Source of the DNA: Arbacia lixula
Lineage: Eukaryota; Echinodermata; Echinoidea; Arbacioida; Arbaciidae
Length of the DNA stretch: 64,000 bases
Assembly (NCBI GenBank): GCA_963669155.1
Contig: OZ022586.1
Location: 18,697,285-18,761,284 of the forward strand
Reading direction: 5' to 3'
Positions within the stretch are counted from its first letter, which is position 1. Every line of letters begins with the position of its first letter. The notes beneath the pieces are model-generated. The model did no database searches. It was given only the letters and a program-made list of their open reading frames with translations, and was not told the origin of the DNA. The position numbers and the translations under genes are program-made. This document shows, in pieces, positions 27,401 to 39,400 of this stretch.

Positions 27401-30400
27401 ATATGACATGGTCTACAAACATATGATGCAAATTGCAGGTACATGTTGTCATTACAATGAAAAGTTATGCTTATGCATGTAGTTCTGTCTCTCATTTAGC
27501 TTCTAACTGTAATGATGTCATGTCAGAAATCATGATCTGGAAGATACTTTGGAGGTGGGGCTTTGTAGAGTTATTTTGTGATGCGCATACTAATACACAT
27601 TGAGAGATGTACACATGTATGTAAGGACCAACCAAAACAGCTGGCATTGAGCCACAAATCACTGCTCAATAGGACCTTCTAACCCTTCTACCACACTCAC
27701 TGGACTGGACCAGCCTGGTTAGCGTCTGACTATAGAGGGCGTTAGATGAGCAAGTGTCAATAAATGTATGTATTAATGTAATTAAGTATGATTCAATGTT
27801 CGGGTATGTCAATAACATTCATGTTTTCAAATCAATCTATGGTAACTCACTGGACTGGACGAGCCTGGTCAGCGTCTGACTATAGAGGGCCTTCGAGGGG
27901 GGCACGATGATGAGGAGATGGACCTGGATAAAGCGGCCAAGGTCAAGGGCCATCTGGTCCGAGTCTGCGATGGTACAGACCTGCGACAGGATCTTCATGG
28001 CAGCAGACACCTGCGCGGGCTGCAGCGTGAAGGGGGTGTCGGCTTGCTCTGCATAGCAACCAGACAATAAGAATATATGAATGTATGACGCCATAAACCA
28101 TTTTTGTAATATATTCACAAGTTATCGTCTACCTGCATAGTAATGTGTTATGATATTCACCTGCATTTTGTGACAGTAAAGATTTCAACAAAATGCTTAT
28201 TTTTTTTTTTTTGGGGGGGGGGGGCGGGGGAGGGGGGGTAATGTCTTTTTAGTCATGGTAGAATGGTACTGTGTTATCGCACTCACAGTGAAAGTAAAGG
28301 ATTTAAATTTAATCTTTGATCTAAGACCTCTCTAACCCAAATATAAATATAAATAAAATACCAAACGTCCGATCATAAACAGTGGAGTTCATCTAAATCT
28401 TTCAAAATTGCTAGCTTGTGCACTGCATGGAAATGTATGGTGTTGCTTTGATCTAAATTAGACAATATCTAGCTAGTGCATTTATTAAACATGTATGGTC
28501 TTGCTCTCTTTAGTTTTATTTGGACTCCTCTGTAGTATAATTGTACCTAGTTTGCATTAATTTGTTCAATCAAGAAACATAGAGACCATACATTCATTTA
28601 AATTAATTCTGAAAATCAAATAATAGAATAAAGCATATAATTAAAATGATCACCGTTTGATGCAACAACCATATCCTGAGCATCCGTCTCTTTGGTTTTC
28701 TGCAGCAATTCTCCGTCAAATGGTATGAATACTTCGCCGCCAAGACTCTTGGAGAAATTGTCCAGCAAGGCATCGATGTCTTCTCCACCTAGAATGAAAG
28801 AGAAATATCAAACAGTTTAAGAAACGACATGGCATGAAAGGTTGTGGTTCCGTTTTGCAGACATTTCTCAATTCTATAAAACCCTGCATGAACCACACAG
28901 GTACCATATCCATCCATTTTGTGAACTATCTCTAATCTCTTCTTAAAAACGATGTCAAAGTCCATGTTTCACTTCTGGGTGACAACAACAACTCATAATA
29001 ATACATTGGCTTTAACCCATAGCCTGCCCCAATGAATAGAGCCTAGTGCCACGCTGCTAATCCCCATTGTGCCAGCATCAAATCCGTCTTTGTGGCAAGT
29101 TTATCTTGAGGCCTCTTTAGTTGCCCTTTATTTTCTGTGTCAACATTTTTTAATCACTTTACAGCGCACTAGCGTGTAGAAAGCACCATAAGAATAGCGC
29201 AAATGCTTTGACATGGTGAGAGTACATACACAGTACAGTACATGATTATTCATCCCATTGAACTCACTCTTGCTGTTCTTGAAGAAGTGCTGGTCAAGGA
29301 GCTGCATCTTGCCTGTGATGATCTCATAGCTGATCTCCTTGAAGGTCTCAGCAGACGAGAGCTTGGACTCCATGATGGCTCTTACCTGGCTGCTCCCTGT
29401 TACAAGACAGTCATGACATTTATAAAGCAATTGTGAATGGGTAATAAATAGTCTTTTTTCACAAGAGATATTAAAGAGGCTAAAAGAGTTGATAACCGTT
29501 CTTGCCATAATCTCATTTTTGTTTCAAATCATACTTTGATGAGAAACATTGTTTCTTAGTATTTTAAGGAATTGTCCTAAATATCACACAGTGTACTGAC
29601 TGGCAGCTGTGGTTTTGCCATTCTCCACATCTGTGAAGACACACCTATCATACATTTAAAGTAAGGTGTAGAAGGGTTTAAGACAATGGGACACAAAATC
29701 AATGCAGTGCTGTTCTGCTATGGACATGGCTCTCATTTTCGTCTGATTTCAGGACACCGTAAGGAATCATCTAAACATGATCAAAACATTGAAATTGAAC
29801 AAAAATCTTGACCAGGCCATGACAGCAAAATGTGCTGCCATGATAACAGCATGTATGTTAATCATTACCACTTCTATCCCTTATCTTTACACACAACACA
29901 TAAATTAATTTTGCCCTCTTTTGAAAACGTTGTATTTGCCTACCTGTAAGATTATAGCTACCGATTTCAAAACTCGTAATTATACAATACATACCAACTA
30001 CAGCTACACAGAACTCTGTGCCGCGCTGCCGTGAGACATGGATGACAACGATGTATAGAGGGCGCTTCGTGTCCGCAGGCAGACCAGCCAGGAGCTTCAG
30101 CATCTCACTCAGCCCTTCAGCGATCGAGTTCTGCAACAACAAGTCAAATAAACTTGAGTTTTCTCATCCATAAAGATTTCACAAAGATTTTTACAAATAA
30201 TTCATCCTTTTCAAAATTCACAAAAGAATACGTATTCTGAGCATGCTTGAATAAGATAAGATAATTTTTTGCACTATCGTAAACACAATCTGAAAACCCC
30301 TTTAATTGTGAAATTGTGAAATGATCAGGGGGGCATTTCATCAAAGGACTTGTCGGACGTTTTATCCGACAAACTGTTATAAGCTACTGAAATGCTTGCA

Positions 30401-33400
30401 TCTTATTGGCCGAGAGCAAACTTGTCAGATAAAATATCCGACAAGTCCTTTGATGAAATGCCCCCCAGATGTTCACACATATAATGTACAGTGACAACAC
30501 CAGAAATGTTTGTTTCATTTGCACAAAGGCCTATGTGTTTTTTCTAGTCATTTACAGTATTCCTAGTTTTGGAACATAGGCGGACCTGTGCTATGAGTAT
30601 CTTGACACGGCCATTGGACGAGGCTACTGCCAGCTTGGCCAACAGAGGGAGCTGTGCAGGAGCGACCGTTGTGAACTGCGGGATATTGTGCTGGCCAGCC
30701 AGGTCTTTGATGGACGTGTCTTGACGAGCCCTTAGCATCGCAGCGTCCAGTTCTTCTCTTGTTGGTGCTCCTTCACCTGAAGAAAAACATATCAATAAAA
30801 TCATTTCAATGCAAATCATTAATAGTTAGCTTTCAGTTCCATGCTCTACAAAAAGTCAAGAGTCCAATTGCATAAAACTTACCATGAATGGTAACTCAGT
30901 CATCAATGGTAACTATCATGGTAATTTCACTCAACAGCCAATCAAATTCAAGGTTGCCATAGAAGTTGCCATTGGTAGCAAAGTTACCATCAATGGTAAG
31001 TTTTACGCAACAGGGCCAAGGACTTTGTTTCAAAAGGTTCCCAATCCACTAAGCTAATTATAAAGAGAGTTACCTCACCTGTATTTGTACAGACAGTGAT
31101 TAATTGGGGTTTGTGATGATAAATAGCCTTATTTGAAAGAAAGGTATGTACCCCCTGCCAAATTCGTGCACACGTTGACTAATTCAGGTAGAGTAGCCTT
31201 TATGGATAGGTAATCTTTATCAAATGACGGTTCTTGCATGTAGAATTAATTGACATTAATTGGCTCACCTAACTGTACAATGTACTGGATCATAACAAGA
31301 GCCATAGTCTCGAAATTCAGACTCTGCACCCCAGCGAGTCCGAGGCTGTCAGCCAGACGAGGCGAGATGTGCGGGCGTGGCCGGAGGCTCTCTCTGAACT
31401 GACCGCTGACCACCACGTCCAGCATGTTGCCATGGAAGACGGGCAGGCTGCCGCTGCAGTCCAGGATGGCGACCTTTGACCCCCCGCAGGCCTGGGCCAG
31501 GCCAGGGGGCACGAAGGTGCAGTCTTGTACCCCTGCCTGGAGGGGAGGGGGCACGAAGTTTGGGGGATGCAGCACGGTTGTCGGGGGTGGGGGTGGTAGG
31601 GTGGGGATGGACGCTCGTTTCAGGTGGTGGGTGGGGCGCATATGGTCTGGAGATGAAAAATAAACAAGACAACATTAACAATATATCTCTGGCTGCTTTC
31701 TCCTCAAGTGCCCAGTAACATGTTATGACATTCACATGCATCTTACGATTCAGTTCCAATTGGTGGAAGGCGCTCTGAATCTTAAACAAACCCTGGACAA
31801 GTTTTCTGGTTACCATGAGTAATGTATTGTTTGAACGTCTTGCATAAAGTCTGCATTCATAACGAAAATGGTCTATTGCTTGCTACATTAGTGTCTCTTA
31901 CAAAGTGCATTTCACAAAATGCCTAACATTGAACAAATGTAAATCAGTACCATCTTTGTAGAGTACTGAAGTGATGTGCTTATATCCATTGGAATGCAGG
32001 TCTCTGGTTCTAAACAACATCCGTCAAGAGGGAGATTAACTGGTCTGACATTGTCTAGTGTGCTAGTCCCAGGCACTCCTATTTAGAGTCCCCACTATGA
32101 TCACTGCTGCTTGCTCTACCCACATAGTTTGGAACCAGTTATCTTGGCAACATGCTCTATGCCATCACACTTTGGTACTCCACTACAAAACAGAATTAAC
32201 TTTTACTGAAACGGTATGTGAAGCCATGACTGTGAGATTCCATACATGTTACCATTAGGGTACACTGCTGATACAGGACCGTGTTCCATGACTACCTTTA
32301 AAAGGGAGTGCACCACCCCAATATCTAAATATTCCATGTTTATGGGATATCTGTCCATACCTTGGCCAGGGCGCAGCTTGTCTTCATCTAGACTGTGGAA
32401 GCGCCTGCGTTTCTTCAGCGGCTGCTGCGTGGAGTTGGCACCATCACCCTCCCCTCCCCGGTGCTGCCCGTCCGCGCTACCCGACGCCGCCGCACCGGGG
32501 CGCATCATCCCATCCCGCTCGGTCGCCACAGCAGCTGCGGAGGAGGAAGCGGAGCCTGGGGATGAGTGGGCGGTGCCCGTACTGTTGCCATAGTGATTGA
32601 TGTTGGCGGAGGGGGAAGTTCTGGGTTGAGGGTTGTCATGGGAGGCGCTCCCACCGGTGGTGAATCCGCTCCCTGTGCTGCTCGGTCTGCTCACAATCAC
32701 TGAGGATTGGAGAAAAAGAGAAAGATAGGTTACGGTACAAATCTACTATTTCTGAAGATTCACAAACAGGAGAATGTCAAGTAAGCACAGTAACACCTCA
32801 AACATGTATGCTCACATCCAATCTCCTCTCTCAATTTCTATAACCATGATAGCAATTTGAATTGGCCATGGGGGTGCTTCAATTTTGATACAATTTTAAT
32901 CATAGTTTAACTTTTGTAAAAAAAAACAACATAATAATGAACTTTGACCCTACCTGAGGTTTGACCCGCCATACTGGGTGACAGAGCTCCGTGATACACA
33001 GCTGTAGAGGAGTAGTTGGTCTTCCTGCACTCTTTAGATCAGAAAGAGAATTGATCAAGAAAAAAAATGAATCTTAATTCATCAGACTGGCAAAAACAAT
33101 TAAATTGTAAACAAGTAACTAACATTGAAATATCATGTTTATAATACGGTAACTCATGGAAATAAGTCATTATAAGATTTAATTGACAAAAGCAACCAAA
33201 TTAAAATTAAATTATAAACAAGGCATTAGCAATATTGTGTCTCGCCCACTTGCGAAAATAACCAGAAATATCGCGATCTCCATTGCTACGCAAAAGAAAA
33301 CTGAAACAAACAAATAAGCAACTTTAAACAGACAACATCAAAATCAGGTGCAAAATAGTGACTTTGAATAAATTTGCATAAATGTGCATGAGTAATGTTT

Positions 33401-36400
33401 GCCTAAATCTACATCAGTAATGCTCACACATGCTCACACAATTCTGTGCACAAGTTAGGAAGCCTTCACCAAGAGTCTTGCAAGTAAACTTTAATGTATG
33501 ACCTCAAATGACCTTTGACCTTATCATGTGACCTCTTACAGCACAATAACATGCAGGTGCCCCCAGTGCATCCATCATCCAAGTTTGATTGCCATTGTAG
33601 CAACATGTGATGAGTTATGTGTGGTAAGAGAGTCTTGCGAGTAAACTTTAACGTATGACCTCAAATGACCTTTGACCTTATCCTGTGACCTCCAACGGTA
33701 CCATAACATGAAGGTACCCCCAGTGCATCTATGACCCAAGTTAGGTTGTAATCCAAGCAACCTATGTGAAGTTATTTGTCAAAAGAGAGTCTTGCAGGTA
33801 AACTTTAACGTATGACCTCAAATGACCTTTGACCTTATCCTGTGACCTCCAACAGCACCATAACATGTAGGTACCCCCAGTGCATCTATGACCCAAGTTA
33901 GGTTGTAATCCAAGCAACCCATGTGAAGTTATTTTGTCAAAAGAGAGTCTTGCAGGTAAACTTTAACGTATGACCTCAAATGACCTTTGACCTTATCATG
34001 TGACCTCCAACGCCACCATAACATGAAGGTACCCCCAGTGCATCTATGACCCAAGTTAGGTTGTAATCCAAGCAACCCATGTGAAGTTATTTGTCAAAAG
34101 AGAGTCTTGCAGGTAAACTTTAACGTATGACCTCAAATGACCTTTGACCTTATCATGTGACCTCCAACGGTACCATAACATGAAGGTACCCCCAGTGCAT
34201 CTATGACCCAAGTTAGGTTGTAATCCAAGCAACCCATGTGAAGTTATTTGTCAAAAGAGAGTCTTGCAGGTAAACTTTAACGTATGACCTCAAATGACCT
34301 TTGACCTTATCCTGTGACCTCCAACGCCACCATAACATGAAGGTACCCCCAGTGCATCTATGACCCAAGTTAGGTTGTAATCCAAGCAACCCATGTGAAG
34401 TTATGGATCATAAGAGAGTCTTGCAGGTAAACTTTAACATTTGTGACGGACGACGGACGACGGACGACGGACGGACGACGGACGGACGACGGACGGACGA
34501 CGGACGGACGACGGACGGACGACGGACGGACGCCATTTGGATCCCTTAGTCTCGCCTTCACCTCCGGTGGGCGAGACAAAAATTATTCACAATATAATTG
34601 ATTGCAAGTTTAAACACACATAAGAAAATGGAAATACTTTTAAAACAATGTACCTGTACATTTGGTTGTATTCACTGCAAGTTGTACACCTTACTTGGAG
34701 CTGCTCCAGTCCTGCTTGTTGCAGATGATGTAGTACTTGAGGGAAAGCTTCTTCTGTTTCTTTGACTGGGTGGATCTAGGAAATGGTCCTATCTATCTAT
34801 CTAGCCTATTTCTCTCCACTGCTGAAGGAAGGCCTCTTCATAATTTCTCCATTTTGAACTGGTTATGAAGATTTTGAAATGGTTATGAAGATTTAAATAA
34901 TAAGAGCTACTTCAGTCCAACTCATACACTACAGCTCAAAGGAATTGGCATAGGGAAAGGGAAAGGGAAGAAAGGGAAGGAGCTGCAGTTGTAAGCCGTG
35001 GTATATTTTGTCCAGTTCAGCATTAAACATGATGCATTAGCCTAAAAAGCATCATGTTTCATGCTGAACTGGACAAAATATACCGCGCTTTACAACTGCG
35101 GCTCCTTCCCTTTCTTCCCTTTCCCTTTCCCAATGCCAATTCCTTTGAGCAGGGGTGTACCTTTCCATGGGATGTTTGGTCCCCTGACTAGCTGGCCCTG
35201 CTTGTTGCGGACGATGTAGTATTTGAGGTGCTTCTGCTTCTTGGCCTGGGTCGTCAGCTTGAGGTTAATGTGATGGGAGAACTCTGTGAAGTAGCGGAAG
35301 CCTTTCTCTCCGCATCCAACGCAGTTACCACTGAAGCCTACGCACAAAATACAAGATACAAAATACAATACACAAACTGCAATATACAAAATACAATATA
35401 CAAAATATAATGCTCAAAATACAAGATAGAAAATACAATATACAGGTACATTTATACAAGAAACAACATACATGTACAGTAACTGTAACATTATACAGGA
35501 CACAAGATACACCATACACAATACAACATACAAATAATATAAAATATACAAGATATATAAAAGATATGAATGAAAAATCTTTCTTCTGATACCAAATGCA
35601 GGTGCCACTGAAACCTACATAAATACAGTAAAATCAACTTTTATTTTCTTTTTTTAGCTAATGTGTATTCCACACTGATTTTTTTTTTTAAAGACCACAT
35701 ACATAGATTATTATCAGGCTGTTAATCCTCATTGACCCCATCAAGATTAACTCCACTGTATGGAGGAGGCTACATGTACGTATATGAAAGTCATTGTTAG
35801 GAAATAATCTCCTTGCAGTCATTAGCAAAGTGTAGGCTATGTGATGTTTTGTTTGTTTGGGCTAGTTTGTATCACTGTAAGAAGCTAACACTTCACAGAG
35901 TTGGCTTGTAAAAAAGGGCAAAATTTTAAACGTATGTTTAGAGCAAGCTTATCGCCATACCAAAAGCCACTGTTTGAAAGTAATCGCCTTGCCGATATAA
36001 GCCAAGTGTGCTTAATATTTATTAGTTTGGGCTAGTTTGTATCACTGGACGAAGCTAAAAATCTCATGGAGCTGGCTTGTAAATAAGTGAAATTCTCACC
36101 AAGGAGCGCCAGGTTGGTGTTTGGGTCCGGGAGGAATCTGGCGTCCACAGCGGCCACCAGGATATTCTCAGGGAGATATGGTGACTTGGTGCCCACCAGA
36201 ACAAAGCCCTTGGGCACCTCGATCTGCTTGTCACTCAACTCCGTCAGACGGATGTCCGAACCTGCCTGGCAGAAACCTGCAGAGGGCGCACAATGATTCA
36301 ACATAATTTGTGGTTACCATCACAATTTTTCTTCAGTAATGATTTTTTCAAGAATATGCTCCATATTATCTCAGCCTTTTTAAAATGGCATATACTGTAC

Positions 36401-39400
36401 TGCAGGGAAGAGGAAAAACCTTCAAAAGGATGATCGAGAACAATTTTCTTGCCAATGGTCTTAACTTTGTGCATTGTCCATTTTAAAAACTTGCTGAAAG
36501 TTATTTGCTCTTTAATCCACATTTTGAGTAATTAGTGATTAAATCACAAATCCTCCATGTGTTCGGCCCGAACATTATGAGGATTTGTGATTTAATCACT
36601 AATTAATACACATGTGAATCATTTGAGAGCAAATAACTTTTAGCAAGCTTCTAAAATGGACAATACATGAGCTTAAGACCATTGGCAAGAAGATTACTCA
36701 AGATCACCTTTTTGAAGGTTTTTTGTCTTCCCAGTACAGTAGGCCTATATGACCTTTAATGCAATTATTACAATGAAATAATCTTATAAGACAATGGTAA
36801 ATATAATTTGAAAAATAAACAAGTACCTGTAACCACGATTGTCATATGATGTACACTACTGTTTAATATGTTATATATATATATATATATATATATACAC
36901 TGTACAAGTATGTATTACTATCAATGTACACTTGCAATGTTCTTCTACATGTACATGTATACTATGTGCTAATCATGGATAATAAAATCATTCATTCATT
37001 TACTTTTCATTTCAATCAAAATGAATAACATCCAAATTCAAAGGACATTAATTAGTGGTGGAAAAGCAGGAGTTACGCAGTCCCGCATTCAATCCAGAGC
37101 AAAACAATTCTACAATGCTATGAAATCTGTTTCGTACAGAACTTATAAGTACACTGTACACCCCCACATTGGAGAATAAAGTGACAGGAAAGGGGTGAAA
37201 AGGCAATACAAAGAATTCTTGTTTTTAATTTAAAAACATGATGAACATACCAACTTCCTGACAGCCCCTGAGAGTAAGAGCTCCATACAAGAACCCAGAG
37301 TTCTCAATCTCCTCTCTTCGATACCCCATGGGCATCGCCCCGGTAACCACCACAGTCCCCTCATCCTTCATGCCCCGGGGTGATGCGGTCCGCGGGGACG
37401 AGGAGGCAGAGACAGGCGCCATGGTAACGACTGCACCAGCGGGGATGAAGGCGGGCGTTGCCCCTCCCCGGGAGATGGAGATGGAGGCAGAGGAGGAGGG
37501 TGGAGGCTGCTGGATAAGAGGGGGAGGGGGGTGGGTAGGGTACTGGCCAGGGATGATGAACCTGCAGGGGGGGGGGGGAACAAGTGGTATTTATTTATAA
37601 ATCAGTCTCCTTCATCATACATTGTACATGTATCATCCCATCAAACAGGAGGAAGGAATGTTATACAAAAAAATATACTTGTAAATGCTCCCCCCCCCCC
37701 CCCCCTAAATGTAAATGGTTAAGGAGGAGGGGAGGACTGCTGATTGAAACGAATAACTATAAATCAGTCTCTTCCATATTATACAATCATTCTATCAAGC
37801 TGGGGGGAGGAGGTCATCATGTTCCAGCCACTTTTCAAGTTTTATGTAATTCATGCTGTTCACACACTATGCATGATACCTTGTGAATTAAGAAATTCCT
37901 ATGGACTCTTTATTTCATTTCAGGGACTAAATCAAATTGAGCCCCTGTGTTTTATTGTCTCACTTATACCATGTGATCTCCTCAATTTGTCTGATACAGC
38001 TTAAATGGCTGTAGAGCAAGTATCAGTTGCAATAAAGTGTTATTTTGCACAAAAATGAGATTGGAGCTAATAACAATAAGACCTAAAAAACCCAATTATG
38101 TCAGGGACAAAATTAATTCAACATTTTCGGGGGCTTCTTTATGGGCACAATGGCTGATTTGGCTACAATTTAAAATTGTGTCTGTGGGAATGTTTCTGTA
38201 TGAATGTTTCTGGTTCTATATGCAAACAACATCACTTGAGAGAGAGATCCGACTTTGTCTAGTGGACTAGTGTCGGGTACAGTTACTCCCAATGAGAGTC
38301 CCTGCTGTGATCACCGCTGTTGACTCTACCCATATACATGTAGTTTAGAACCAATTGTCTTGACAACATGCTCATATGACATCACTCTCTGGTGGTACTC
38401 CATACTGCTTTCTCTATAGCAGATTTCTACCAGTAGAGACCCAGACATGAAACTAGCCCTTTAAAGGCTAGCCCTGACCAGCGGTGATATATGGCCTCAA
38501 CACTCGGTCCTTGATAACCTGTGTTGACCAGATTAGAACAAGGTTAGACCATCACCATCACTATCTAAATGTCCACTCCCCATATCTACATCATACATGT
38601 ACATGTACACACATAACCTTTATACTACACAAAGTGTGTAGTACCATACAGTACTTGTCTCAATGTATCTTGCCTGGGCACAAAATGCATTCAGAAACAA
38701 AACACTTTCTACATGTACACTACAGCTCAAAGAAATTGGCATAGGGAAAGGAAAAGGAAGAAAGGGAAGGACCCGCAGTTTTAAACCGCGGTATATTTTG
38801 TCCAGTTCAGCATGAAACATGATGCTTTTTAGGCTAATGCATCATGTTTAATGCTGAACTGGACAAAATATACCACGGCTTACAACTGCAGCTCCTTCCC
38901 TTTCTTCCCTTTCCCTTTCCCTATGCCAATTCCTTTGAGCTGTAGTGTATGAGTTGGACTGAAGTATCGTGTTGGCTCAAGCATCGTGTTTCATGCTGAA
39001 CTGAACAAAACATACTTTGCTTTAAAACTGCGGCTCCTTCCCTTTCTTCCCTTTCCCTTTCCCTATGGCAATTCCTTTGAGCTGTTGTGTACATGAAACT
39101 TATTTTCCTTATAATGTACATGTATAACTGTAAGCAGGGCTCCACACTAACTTCTAAGGGGGTTTCGGATCGCCAAGACATAGGGACAACTCGAACACTA
39201 TTAACTGCCCTTCTCGAATAGCATCACTCATCAACACAATCATTCATATTATCAAATAACAGGAGTGCATTTCAGTATGAAAAAGTCACCGCTGAAAGCA
39301 ATATATTATAATTCAAACCATCAAAGTGCATAACAAAATCCCCTTTTTGTTTTTGAACTTCAATTCAATAGCCTTAAAAACAAAATTCCCCATGTGGATA

